Part shown: positions 7,237-14,326 of the stretch, piece after piece
How positions within the stretch are numbered: position 1 is the stretch's first letter
How the letters are laid out: the number at the start of each line of letters is the position of its first letter
Assembly (NCBI GenBank): GCA_947371415.1
Contig: CANBPJ010000020.1
Span: 1-19,536 of the forward strand
Reading direction: 5' to 3'
DNA length: 19,536 nucleotides
Source: Burkholderiaceae bacterium
Lineage (GTDB): Bacteria > Pseudomonadota > Gammaproteobacteria > Burkholderiales > Burkholderiaceae
The notes under the pieces: generated by a model
The model's database searches: none
Seen by the model: the letters and a program-made list of their open reading frames with translations, nothing else
Told to the model about the DNA's origin: nothing
Position numbers and translations under genes: made by a program

Positions 7237-7452
7237 ATGTTCCCTGAATACCGTGAGTTAATTACCAAGCTAAAAACATCAGATCGTCACTTTTCTCATT
7301 TATTTGATAAGCACAACAAGCTGGATGAACAGATTCAAAGAATGGAAGCGCACGCGGAGCCGAGCACTCCTGAGAAGATTGAAATCCTAAAAAAAGAAAA
7401 GTTACTGCTGAAAGATCAGATTTATGCTGTCTTGAAAAAGGCTAATACCTAA
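7237..7452 (+). CDS. YdcH family protein (DUF465)
   Basis: A 71-residue, highly charged, mostly helical protein matching the DUF465/YdcH family: it begins FPEYRELITKLK, then HFSHLFDKHNKLDEQI, and ends in a second helix with KIEILKKEKLLLKDQIYAVLKK. The two helices with heptad-like hydrophobic spacing suggest a helical hairpin or coiled-coil dimer. Full length equals the family norm. The start ATG 7237 follows GAAGAGA (7226-7232), a weak Shine-Dalgarno. A promoter-like sequence lies about 45 bases upstream and a terminator begins 5 bases after the stop, so it appears to be a single-gene transcript. Function of the family is not firmly established. Confidence 0.88.
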   Translation: MFPEYRELITKLKTSDRHFSHLFDKHNKLDEQIQRMEAHAEPSTPEKIEILKKEKLLLKDQIYAVLKKANT

Positions 7453-7457
7453 GAAGC

Positions 7458-7497
7458 AAAAAACATTAGGCTGAATATTTGAGTCTGATGTTTTTTT
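7458..7497. terminator. Bidirectional Rho-independent terminator
   Basis: Arms at 7458-7472 (six A, then CATTAGGCT) and 7482-7496 (AGTCTGATG, then six T) pair over 15 positions including two G-U pairs, with a 9-base loop. T-runs occur on both strands, so it can end the ydcH-like transcript and the convergent yjdM-like transcript, whose stop is at 7505. Confidence 0.85.
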
Positions 7498-7504
7498 CTG
7501 AGAA

Positions 7505-7852
7505 TTACGCTTTCTTCAAGAAGCAGGCCTTGAGCAGCATATTGCCAGCCTCTGTTTTGCAATCTACTTCATGATCGCCGGAAACTAGGCGAATACCTTT
7601 AATTTTGCTTCCCACCTTGAGTGTGGTTGAGGAGCCCTTGACCTTTAGATCTTTAATGAGGGTTACTGTGTCGCCATCTGCCAATAAATTGCCATTGGCA
7701 TCCTTCACAATTAGTCCGCCTTCATCTTCTTCTGCAGCAGCAGTCATTGGCCATTCATGGCCGCATTGAGCGCAAACATAATTCTCACCGTCAGGGTAAG
7801 TCATATCCTCTTGGCAGGCAGGACACTGAGGAAGATTGGCGGTGGTATTCAT
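7505..7852 (-). CDS. yjdM: Zinc ribbon protein YjdM/PhnA family
   Basis: A 115-residue protein of the PhnA/YjdM family (often annotated as alkylphosphonate utilisation protein although the phosphonate link is historical and unproven). The N-terminal zinc ribbon shows CPACQE and CAQCGHEW, giving two CxxC pairs (residues about 10-33). The C-terminal domain begins at VKDANGNLLADGDTVTLIKDLKVKGSS, the most conserved stretch of the family, followed by LKVGSKIKGIRLV. Length and order are complete. No other phosphonate genes are nearby, which argues against that role here. There is no Shine-Dalgarno; instead AATAAT (7864-7859, minus strand) stands 6 nt before the ATG, so the mRNA may be leaderless. 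It is divergent from the AsmA-like gene. Confidence 0.92.
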   Translation of the reverse strand: MNTTANLPQCPACQEDMTYPDGENYVCAQCGHEWPMTAAAEEDEGGLIVKDANGNLLADGDTVTLIKDLKVKGSSTTLKVGSKIKGIRLVSGDHEVDCKTEAGNMLLKACFLKKA

Positions 7853-7858
7853 AGGGGG

Positions 7859-7864
7859 ATTATT
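7859..7864 (-). promoter_or_regulatory. -10-like element placed for a leaderless transcript (yjdM-like gene)
   Basis: AATAAT matches five of six -10 positions and is followed by 6 bases (CCCCCT) and the ATG at 7852, so transcription would begin at or next to the start codon. No convincing -35 is seen. Confidence 0.45.
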
Positions 7865-7915
7865 GGCGTAGGATATCTAAGACTTAATTCTAGTCTAGCG
7901 AGCCATCCATAAAGT

Positions 7916-7921
7916 TAGAAT
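7916..7921 (+). promoter_or_regulatory. -10-like element close to the asmA-like start
   Basis: TAGAAT ends 9 bases before ATG 7931, with no Shine-Dalgarno between them. Transcription would start 2-3 nt before the ATG. The -35 region is poor. Confidence 0.4.
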
Positions 7922-7930
7922 CAACTCACC

Positions 7931-9751
7931 ATGACTAAAAGACTAAAGATCATCTCCATCATTCTGGGTGGACTAATCCTATTAGGCGGGGTGGGTACTT
8001 GGTATGCCGCCTCCGCAGTCGACCCAGCGAAGTTGACCCAATTACTGGTGCTCTCGGTGAAGTCTGCTACTGGGCGAGATTTAAAGATTGCCGGGCCAGT
8101 CAACCTAAGTCTTTTTCCTAGAATTTCAGTTTCAGCAGAGCGCTTAAGTCTAAGCAATGCGCCGTGGGCAACTGCCCCTGAGATGCTGACCCTTCAGCGT
8201 ATTGAATTGGATATTAAAACCCTCCCGCTTCTGAGTAAGCGGATTGAAATTGCTGGCGTGAAGCTTAGTGGCCTAGAATTATTTTTGCAGAAAAATGCAT
8301 CAGGCAAGACTAACTGGGATATGAATGGGGCAGCATCGAATGCTTCTAGCATCCCTGGCGATGGTCCTGCAGATACTGCTTCAACCGGTGATAGCCTAAT
8401 CTCCCTGGAGAATGTCTCTGTACTTGACGCTAAGGTTCAATATCAAGATGCCCTTAATCCAATTTCAAGCTATCTAATCCAGCGTTTGTTATTGGCTGAG
8501 AGTGGTGATAAAACCTCCATCTCGCTGAGTTTGAAAACTCAAGAGCAGGCTTTAGAGCTTAGTGGGAAAACGGGCTCTCTTTCCGGGGCATTTAAGCAGT
8601 GGGATGTCTCTTCGAGTCACTTTCCGCTAGACCTTAATTTAGTCTTGAATGGTAAATCGATGCTGATCAAGGGTGAGGTGAATAAGAATCCCAAAGCCAT
8701 GCCCACCATCGATTTGGCGCTCACTGCAAAAGCGTTTGACTGGCATTCTTTCAATGCAATGACTCCGAGGTCCTCTCCGGCTGCGGGCGGCGCTAAGTCA
8801 CAGGCGCAGGTGGTGCATCAGGCCATGAAGCCTCAATCTAATTATTTATTTAGTAATGACAGCATTCCCTTCGACGCATTGCCTCAGGCCAAAGGAAAAA
8901 TGACGATCAACATTGCTGAGTTGAACCTACCGAATCGAAAGCCAATAGAAAATCTTCAAGCCACCTTGCAACTCAATGGCAGCAACATTGATGTTCCGCA
9001 TTTGACATTGCAGATGGGTAAAGGAAGCGCTGATATCCAGATTCAGCTTTCTCAGATAAATTCAGCAAGCCCTGCACTCTCGGCTAAGGGCGTGACGAGG
9101 GATTTCACGCTCGAAAATTTAGTAGCTCGTGTTGATCCAAGCTCAAAGGTGAGTGGGGGTAATATGAAGTTGGCTTTCAACATCAAAACTTCGGGAGCCA
9201 GCCTTCATCAGATGGCAGGAAATTCCAGCGGTAAGATTCAGGTGAGTGTTCATCAAGCTATAACGGGTGCTAATTTTTTGAATGATGCTGGCGACTTTGT
9301 TGTCACTCTATTGGATGCCATGAATCCCTTGCGCAAAAAGTCTACAGAAACGATTTTGGAATGTGCGGTTGCCTATCTACCGATTAATAATGGGCAGATC
9401 AATATTGCCAATACCGTGGGCGCTGAAACTGATAGCTTGGATGCGGTGCTGTCTGGCTCGATTAACTTGAAAACTGAAGCGGTGAACCTCACGATTGATC
9501 CTCGTGAGAAATCAGGCTTTACTACGGGTCTGGATCTGGCTGGACTGGTCAAGATGGGTGGAACGCTGATGCAGCCTAAGGTAGGCATTAATCAAGCTGG
9601 AGTGGTGAATAGTGCCGTCTCGATTGGGCTGGGAATATTAACGGGCGGAGCAACGATGCTGGCTGAGAACGCTCGATCGATGACCCATAAAACTCATCCA
9701 TGCCGCGAAGCACTCCACCCCTGGTCTGATGTTTACCCTGGGGCGGAGTAA
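7931..9751 (+). CDS. AsmA family protein
   Basis: A 606-residue AsmA-like protein. It has one N-terminal transmembrane anchor (residues about 7-29, IISIILGGLILLGGVGTWYAA), directly followed by the AsmA N-terminal signature (GRDLKIAGPVNLSLFPRISVSAERLSLSN, with NAPWA). The rest is long, beta-rich and periplasmic; the C-terminal AsmA_2-like part includes LNLPNRKPIENLQATLQLNG and the region of about 410-560 (GKIQVSVHQAI, LINLKTEAVNLTIDP-like strands). AsmA-like proteins are relatives of bridge-like lipid-transport proteins and affect outer membrane assembly; a lipid-transport role here is inferred from the family. The end carries a short basic/Cys tail (PCREALHPW) common in the group. Its stop lies 3 bases from the end of the convergent membrane-protein gene. 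Assignment by family is secure; the exact orthologue is not. Confidence 0.92.
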   Translation: MTKRLKIISIILGGLILLGGVGTWYAASAVDPAKLTQLLVLSVKSATGRDLKIAGPVNLSLFPRISVSAERLSLSNAPWATAPEMLTLQRIELDIKTLPLLSKRIEIAGVKLSGLELFLQKNASGKTNWDMNGAASNASSIPGDGPADTASTGDSLISLENVSVLDAKVQYQDALNPISSYLIQRLLLAESGDKTSISLSLKTQEQALELSGKTGSLSGAFKQWDVSSSHFPLDLNLVLNGKSMLIKGEVNKNPKAMPTIDLALTAKAFDWHSFNAMTPRSSPAAGGAKSQAQVVHQAMKPQSNYLFSNDSIPFDALPQAKGKMTINIAELNLPNRKPIENLQATLQLNGSNIDVPHLTLQMGKGSADIQIQLSQINSASPALSAKGVTRDFTLENLVARVDPSSKVSGGNMKLAFNIKTSGASLHQMAGNSSGKIQVSVHQAITGANFLNDAGDFVVTLLDAMNPLRKKSTETILECAVAYLPINNGQINIANTVGAETDSLDAVLSGSINLKTEAVNLTIDPREKSGFTTGLDLAGLVKMGGTLMQPKVGINQAGVVNSAVSIGLGILTGGATMLAENARSMTHKTHPCREALHPWSDVYPGAE

Positions 9752-9754
9752 TAC

Positions 9755-10102
9755 TTAAAACAGGATTCCGCTGACAAATAAGCTAAATAGAGAAATAAAG
9801 ATGCTGGCAAAGAAGGCTGTCCAGAAGCTAGATATTGAGAAGCCGCTCACCACTGAAGAAACCAACATCAGCACCAATGCATTCACAACCAGCAAAAACA
9901 ATCCCATTGTGAGGACTGTTAGCGGCAGGGTAAGCAGAATTAATAATGGCTTCACAATGGCATTGGCAAATCCAAGCAACAGGGCAGCGATAAGTAGGGA
10001 TCCGCCATCTGCAAAACGAAGGCCGCTAAACAGATAGCTGGCAACCCAAAGGGATAAAGAGGTTAAACCCCATTGGACTAAAAACGGTACTAAGTTACCC
10101 AT
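9755..10102 (-). CDS. Phage holin family 4 / YvlD-like membrane protein
   Basis: A 115-residue protein with four predicted transmembrane segments (about residues 5-25, 35-55, 57-80 and 88-114). The conserved loop LLLGFANAIVKPLLILLTLPLTVLTMG identifies the phage_holin_4_2 superfamily, to which B. subtilis YvlD belongs. Despite the name these are chromosomal membrane proteins of unknown function, not lysis holins; there is no endolysin or phage gene nearby. AAGGAG in the sequence before ATG 10102 is a clear Shine-Dalgarno. It is the last gene of a same-strand cluster with slyX (56 bases upstream) and the DUF1653-like gene, and its end nearly touches the convergent asmA-like gene. Confidence 0.88.
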   Translation of the reverse strand: MGNLVPFLVQWGLTSLSLWVASYLFSGLRFADGGSLLIAALLLGFANAIVKPLLILLTLPLTVLTMGLFLLVVNALVLMLVSSVVSGFSISSFWTAFFASIFISLFSLFVSGILF

Positions 10103-10158
10103 GATGAGCTCCTTTGTTGAAATTCACTGTGTTAATGATGTTAAATATTATTAGGACT

Positions 10159-10362
10159 TCAGTAGTGGGGAGGAATCTCATCTTTTGGGCTATTGTTGCC
10201 TGCGCCATCCCCACTGCTGGCTTGTTCCTTAATCGATTTCAGTTCTCGATATAGAAATTCAATTTGCTGCTGTTGCTTGTAGATCGTCTGATTGAGTTGA
10301 TCAATGAGATCTTCCGTAAAGCTCAGCTTGATTTCAAGGTTAGTGATGCGATCTTCGGTCAT
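10159..10362 (-). CDS. slyX: SlyX family protein
   Basis: A 67-residue SlyX: a single long helix with coiled-coil heptads (RITNLEIKLSFTEDLIDQLNQTIYKQQQQIEFLYRELKSI) followed by a short polar tail ending in the diagnostic PPHY. Full family length. The biochemical role of SlyX is not known. Start ATG 10362 follows GAGGAT. It lies 21 bases downstream of the DUF1653-like gene on the same strand, so the two are probably one transcript. Confidence 0.93.
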   Translation of the reverse strand: MTEDRITNLEIKLSFTEDLIDQLNQTIYKQQQQIEFLYRELKSIKEQASSGDGAGNNSPKDEIPPHY

Positions 10363-10383
10363 TTCAAATCCTCTATTTTTATC

Positions 10384-10605
10384 TTAGGCGTCGACCAACT
10401 CAAATCGACCATCTTCCATCTCTGCTTTTGGTCTAATCCAAAAATCATGTGATTGCAAAGATTCATAGACGTAGGCTGGCTCTAAGTTTGACTCGATATT
10501 GGCTAATAACACCACCTTATAAAAGCCGCCGGTCTTGATATGCTTTAGCTTGCTGCCTGGTTTAAAGATGCCATCATCAGCATCTGCCATTTTTGGTTTA
10601 CTCAT
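10384..10605 (-). CDS. DUF1653-like protein
   Basis: A 73-residue protein. After a polar N-terminal segment, residues about 16-70 follow the DUF1653 pattern: GSKLKHIKTGGFYKVV, then a hydrophobic strand, LEPAYVYESLQ, and FWIRPKAEM near the end. DUF1653 is a small beta-barrel-like domain of unknown role found alone in many bacteria. Here the first 15 residues are an extension relative to the domain core. There is no visible Shine-Dalgarno at ATG 10605. The gene is divergent from the LLM oxidoreductase, with only 33 bases between the two ATGs, and it heads the slyX cluster. Confidence 0.8.
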   Translation of the reverse strand: MSKPKMADADDGIFKPGSKLKHIKTGGFYKVVLLANIESNLEPAYVYESLQSHDFWIRPKAEMEDGRFELVDA

Positions 10606-10632
10606 GTCAAAAAAGCACTTTCTCAGTATGAT
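10604..10632 (+). promoter_or_regulatory. Candidate leaderless promoter of the LLM oxidoreductase gene
   Basis: ATGTCA (10604-10609, four of six -35 positions), 17 bases, then TATGAT (10627-10632, five of six -10 positions). Only 6 bases separate the -10 from ATG 10639. The -35 overlaps the start codon of the divergent gene at 10605. Confidence 0.5.
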
Positions 10633-10638
10633 CTACGA

Positions 10639-11655
10639 ATGACAAATTGCGTCCCGTACTCCATTCTAGATATATCTCCAATCTCTCAGGGATTTACTGC
10701 TGCAGATGCCTTGCGCAACTCTTTAGATGTTGCGCAGCATGCAGAGAATTGGGGTTATACCCGCTATTGGGTGGCGGAGCATCACAATATGACTGGTAAC
10801 GCCAGTTCAGCGACGGCAGTCTTGGTTGGCTATATTGCTGCAGGTACAAAAACAATTCGAGTGGGGTCGGGCGGCGTGATGTTGCCCAATCATGCTCCAT
10901 TAGTCATTGCAGAGCAGTTTGGTACGCTGGCGTCGATCTATCCTGGCCGCATTGAGTTGGGATTAGGGCGTGCCCCGGGCACTGATCAGATGACGGCTAG
11001 AGCCTTGCGTCGAGATTTATTGGGAAGTGACGATCGCTTTCCACAGGATGTCCGAGAGTTGCAGCATTATTTTGGGCCGATTCAGGAGGGGCAGGCCGTG
11101 AGGGCGATTCCGGGTGCTGATACTGAGGTTCCTATTTGGATACTGGGCTCTAGCTTATATGGCGCTCAATTGGCCGCCCACTTTGGCTTGCCTTATGCTT
11201 TTGCCTCACACTTTGCTCCCGAGCAATTACTTGATGCGATGCCCACCTATCGTGAAATGTTTAAGCCTTCCGATAAGTTGGCTAAGCCTTATTCAGCATT
11301 TTTGATGAATGTCGTGGCTGCCGATACAGATGAGGAAGCAAGTCACTTATTTACTACCTTGCAACAAAACGTGATCCGTATGCGTCGGAATACTCGCGGC
11401 CAATTGCCGCCCCCAATAGATAATCTAGATGACTTTTGCGAGCCACATGAAAAAGTTACCGCCACTCATGCTTTGCGGTGTTCGGCTGTAGGGTCTTTGC
11501 AGACGGTGAGAAGCGAGATGCAACGTTGGCTAGATTTAACTGGTGCCAATGAAATCATTATCACTGGACAAATATTTGATCATCAAGCACGCCTGAGATC
11601 GTTTGAGATTGCAGCTGAAGCAGCTAAGGGGCTGAGTTTTAGCTCTGCGGCTTGA
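10639..11655 (+). CDS. LLM class flavin-dependent oxidoreductase, YhbW-like
   Basis: A 338-residue member of the bacterial luciferase-like monooxygenase superfamily (TIM barrel that uses reduced FMN), closely resembling E. coli YhbW. Typical segments are YSILDISPI at the N-terminus, GYTRYWVAEHHNM (residues about 39-51), VGSGGVMLPNHAPLVIAEQFGTL (about 75-97), and YPGRIELGLGRAPGTD (about 100-115), followed by the variable loop and a C-terminal ending in an ANEIIITGQIFD strand. The natural substrate of YhbW-type enzymes is not established. There is no Shine-Dalgarno before ATG 10639 but a -10-like TATGAT 6 nt upstream. Its last 17 bases overlap the end of the convergent PIN-domain gene. Confidence 0.92.
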   Translation: MTNCVPYSILDISPISQGFTAADALRNSLDVAQHAENWGYTRYWVAEHHNMTGNASSATAVLVGYIAAGTKTIRVGSGGVMLPNHAPLVIAEQFGTLASIYPGRIELGLGRAPGTDQMTARALRRDLLGSDDRFPQDVRELQHYFGPIQEGQAVRAIPGADTEVPIWILGSSLYGAQLAAHFGLPYAFASHFAPEQLLDAMPTYREMFKPSDKLAKPYSAFLMNVVAADTDEEASHLFTTLQQNVIRMRRNTRGQLPPPIDNLDDFCEPHEKVTATHALRCSAVGSLQTVRSEMQRWLDLTGANEIIITGQIFDHQARLRSFEIAAEAAKGLSFSSAA

Positions 11656-12061
11656 AGGCCTTGTAATCGCTGGTAATGAGAATGCCTTCTGGAGCAGCTC
11701 GACTGGCGATCTGGAGTACTGCATTGTCTTTACTAATCAGTATCGTGGGCCTGAGTTGATAGGCTAAATCCAAAAATATCTGATCATCTTTATCTCGGCA
11801 TTTCCAGGGCGCAGGTGCCAGGTTGGAATCGTCCACTTGCCGTGAGATTGATTGCCATTGGGTGAGAATCGCTGCTTGAAACTCCTTATCAAGCTTAAAT
11901 CGGGGGCGAGAGAGAACATCGGCAAATTCTTCAAGCGTCTTCTGGCTGGCTACAACTTGAATGCTGTGTTCCAGAATCGCCTGTTTTAAATTAACAGCCC
12001 TTTCATCGTTGAAGACAAAAATATCTAGCAAGATATTGGTGTCTAAAACTACGGGCTTCAT
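11639..12061 (-). CDS. PIN-domain protein, putative ribonuclease/toxin-like (COG1569 type)
   Basis: A 140-residue single PIN domain. The acidic metal-binding residues expected for a PIN nuclease are present: Asp7 in VLDTNILLD (with Asn9), Glu45 in TLEEF, Asp93 in CRDKDDQIFLDLA, and Asp112 in ISKDNAV. It resembles the family labelled putative toxin-antitoxin component, PIN family. There is, however, no antitoxin-like gene: the upstream neighbour is yaeQ, whose TGA overlaps this ATG (ATGA, 12058-12061), so the two are translationally coupled. Its 3' end overlaps the convergent LLM gene by 17 bases. Nuclease activity is expected from the residues; a toxin role is doubtful. Confidence 0.88.
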   Translation of the reverse strand: MKPVVLDTNILLDIFVFNDERAVNLKQAILEHSIQVVASQKTLEEFADVLSRPRFKLDKEFQAAILTQWQSISRQVDDSNLAPAPWKCRDKDDQIFLDLAYQLRPTILISKDNAVLQIASRAAPEGILITSDYKAFKPQS

Positions 12062-12606
12062 TGTTGCTGGCTACGCCAGGTTTCAGGGGTGATGGTGACT
12101 TGGCCCATATCTGAAGATACGTATGCTTCACCATCTTGAATATTGACATGCAGAACCATGCTGCGCTCCACCAGCTTATTGAGTTCCTTGGCTTGCTCGG
12201 CCGGAATAGAAATTATCTGAAGATTACGTGCACGAGTCAGCTTGTTGGCGATACCATCCCACCAAAGCTTGCTAGTGTGACCACCATAGCAATAGACAAT
12301 GACTTGATCGGAGCGGCCACAGGCTTTGAGTATGCGCCGCTCATCTGGCTGACCAATTTCAATCCAGAGCTTAATGGCATCGGTGAGGTCTTTCACCCAG
12401 AGATCTGGCTCATCTGTGTCGCTTAAGCCCTTAGTAAAGGCCAAATCCTCTTGGGCTTGCAGGGCAAACGCAATAATGCGAACCATCATCCGTTCTTCAG
12501 TTTCTGACGGATGCTTGGCAATGGTGAGGGAGTGACTGCCGTAATAGTGGCGGTCTGAGTCTGCGACGTGGAGGTCGGCTTTGTGGATAGTTGCGCGTAG
12601 AGCCAT
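12058..12606 (-). CDS. yaeQ: YaeQ family protein
   Basis: A 182-residue YaeQ, full family length. Typical stretches are MALRATIHKADLHVADSDRHYY at the start, SETEERMMVRIIAFAL, LSDTDEPDLWVKDLTD and KLWIEIGQPDERRILKACGRSD, and a C-terminal QVTITPETW. YaeQ has a PD-(D/E)xK nuclease-like fold; the acidic and Lys/Glu positions in EPDLW and WIEIGQP fit the degenerate active site. Its role is unsettled (an early link to RfaH suppression was not upheld). It precedes the PIN gene with a 4-base overlap. No Shine-Dalgarno; GATAAT (12617-12612) lies 5 nt before the ATG, consistent with a leaderless mRNA. Divergent from the FAD dehydrogenase. Confidence 0.93.
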   Translation of the reverse strand: MALRATIHKADLHVADSDRHYYGSHSLTIAKHPSETEERMMVRIIAFALQAQEDLAFTKGLSDTDEPDLWVKDLTDAIKLWIEIGQPDERRILKACGRSDQVIVYCYGGHTSKLWWDGIANKLTRARNLQIISIPAEQAKELNKLVERSMVLHVNIQDGEAYVSSDMGQVTITPETWRSQQQ

Positions 12607-12611
12607 GGCGC

Positions 12612-12617
12612 ATTATC
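12612..12617 (-). promoter_or_regulatory. -10-like element placed for a leaderless transcript (yaeQ)
   Basis: GATAAT, five of six -10 matches, is followed by GCGCC and the ATG at 12606. No good -35 was found. Confidence 0.45.
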
Positions 12618-12695
12618 GCCTTTAAACTGCAGTTACCCGCTCCTGCCAGTATTATTTCGAAAATCACTCCCATTTACTGTGTATCGTAGAGTCCC

Positions 12696-14306
12696 ATGAT
12701 CCGTATTACTGAACTTCGCCTGCCGATTAGCCATGCCCCAGAGGCATTGGAAGAAGCGATTTTGAAGCGTTTGAATCTCAACCCTAAGGACTTGATTCAG
12801 GCTGAGGTGTTTAAGCGCAGCTATGACGCCAGAAAGAACGTGGCCCTTGCCTTTATTTATACCGTAGATATATCGGTAAAGGATGAAGAAAAATTACTCA
12901 AGCAATTTGCGAATGATGTGCATGTTCGACCATCTCCAGATACGAGCTACCATTTTGTGGCAAATGCCACTCAAGTGAAGGCCGATAGTTTTGAGCGCCC
13001 TGTAGTAGTCGGTTTTGGGCCTTGCGGAATTTTTGCCGCTTTAGTGTTGGCGCAGATGGGCTTTAAGCCGATCGTGTTGGAGCGCGGCAAGAAAGTGCGT
13101 GAGCGCACGCAAGATACCTGGGGCTTGTGGCGTAAGAATATTCTCAATCCAGAATCGAATGTGCAGTTTGGTGAAGGTGGTGCCGGTACGTTCTCAGATG
13201 GGAAGCTCTATAGCCAAATTAAAGACCCGAAGTTTTACGGTCGCAAAGTGATCAGTGAGTTTATTAAGGCCGGCGCCCCAGAAGAAATTCGTTATGTAGC
13301 TAAGCCGCATATCGGCACTTTCCGATTAGTTGGCGTAGTTGAAAAAATGCGCCAAGAAATTATCGAGCTTGGCGGGGAAATTCGTTTCTCCCAAAAGGTT
13401 ACCGGTTTCGATATAGAGGACGATCAAATCACTGGTGTCAAAATAGAAGGGCAGCCTGATCTCTCTGCGAATCATGTGGTGCTCGCCTTAGGTCATAGCG
13501 CACGCGATACCTTTGAGGCACTGCATGTGGCGGGCGTCTATATGGAAGCTAAGCCATTTTCTGTGGGCTTTCGCATTGAGCATCCACAGTCCCTGATTGA
13601 TAGGGCTCGACTTGGACCACATGCTGGTAACGAACTGATTGGTGCGGCTGACTATAAGTTGGTTCACCATGCCAAGAATGGTCGTGCGGTCTACAGTTTC
13701 TGTATGTGCCCGGGTGGCACAGTGGTTGCAGCCACATCTGAACCAAATCGCGTGGTGACCAATGGTATGAGCCAGTACTCGCGCAATGAGCGTAATGCCA
13801 ATGCTGGAATTGTTGTCGGAATTACTCCTGAAGACTATCCGGGTGGCCCCTTAGCTGGCATTGAGTTTCAGAGGGCCTTGGAATCAAAGGCCTATGAGTT
13901 GGGTGGATCGACCTATGAGGCGCCTGGACAGCTCGTGGGGGATTTTTTGGCAGGTAAGGCCTCTACTGACTTTGGTTCGGTAATGCCGTCTTATAAGCCT
14001 GGGGTTCATCTGACGGATCTTGCTGATGCTTTGCCTCCCTATGCAATTGAGGCGATTCGGGAGGCGATCCCTGCTTTTGAGAAGCAGATTAAAGGCTTCT
14101 CGATGAAGGATGCTGTGTTGACTGGCATCGAGACGCGTACCTCATCCCCCTTGCGGATTACGCGGGGTACCAATTTCCAAAGCCTCAATATCAAAGGCCT
14201 ATATCCTGCGGGTGAGGGTGCTGGCTATGCTGGTGGAATCTTGTCGGCAGGGGTTGATGGGATTAAAGTGGCAGAAGCGGTTGCGCTTGACTATCTTTCC
14301 CAATAA
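12696..14306 (+). CDS. NAD(P)/FAD-dependent dehydrogenase (COG2509 type)
   Basis: A 536-residue uncharacterised FAD-dependent dehydrogenase. The first ~95 residues form a small extra domain (ITELRLPISHAPEAL, KRSYDARK) typical of COG2509 proteins. An FAD-binding Rossmann motif follows: VVVGFGPCG with Gly106, Gly108 and Gly111, ending in Glu at VLERG. Other family landmarks are GEGGAGTFSDGKLYS (about 156-170), VVLALGHSARDTF (about 260-272), MCPGGTVVAA (about 336-345) and a C-terminal GEGAGYAGGILSAGVDG, the second FAD contact. The substrate is unknown. It lies 20 bases upstream of hemN, so the two are probably cotranscribed; whether it acts on porphyrin intermediates is speculation. A weak -10-like TATCGT lies 8 nt before ATG 12696, with no Shine-Dalgarno. 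Confidence 0.9.
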   Translation: MIRITELRLPISHAPEALEEAILKRLNLNPKDLIQAEVFKRSYDARKNVALAFIYTVDISVKDEEKLLKQFANDVHVRPSPDTSYHFVANATQVKADSFERPVVVGFGPCGIFAALVLAQMGFKPIVLERGKKVRERTQDTWGLWRKNILNPESNVQFGEGGAGTFSDGKLYSQIKDPKFYGRKVISEFIKAGAPEEIRYVAKPHIGTFRLVGVVEKMRQEIIELGGEIRFSQKVTGFDIEDDQITGVKIEGQPDLSANHVVLALGHSARDTFEALHVAGVYMEAKPFSVGFRIEHPQSLIDRARLGPHAGNELIGAADYKLVHHAKNGRAVYSFCMCPGGTVVAATSEPNRVVTNGMSQYSRNERNANAGIVVGITPEDYPGGPLAGIEFQRALESKAYELGGSTYEAPGQLVGDFLAGKASTDFGSVMPSYKPGVHLTDLADALPPYAIEAIREAIPAFEKQIKGFSMKDAVLTGIETRTSSPLRITRGTNFQSLNIKGLYPAGEGAGYAGGILSAGVDGIKVAEAVALDYLSQ

Positions 14307-14326
14307 CTCAATAAACTGAATTCCTG

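Noticed and set aside
7209..7247. Twelve-codon upstream reading frame overlapping the ydcH-like start
   Set aside because: No Shine-Dalgarno of its own and no regulatory codon pattern; likely chance.
7505..7852. Phosphonate metabolism role from the PhnA name
   Set aside because: The family name is historical and no phosphonate genes are present in the window.
9755..10102. Holin family hit as a sign of a prophage
   Set aside because: The phage_holin_4_2 family is mostly chromosomal YvlD-like proteins; no endolysin, capsid or integrase gene is nearby.
11639..12061. PIN gene as a toxin-antitoxin module
   Set aside because: There is no small antitoxin gene upstream or downstream; the only coupled gene is yaeQ.
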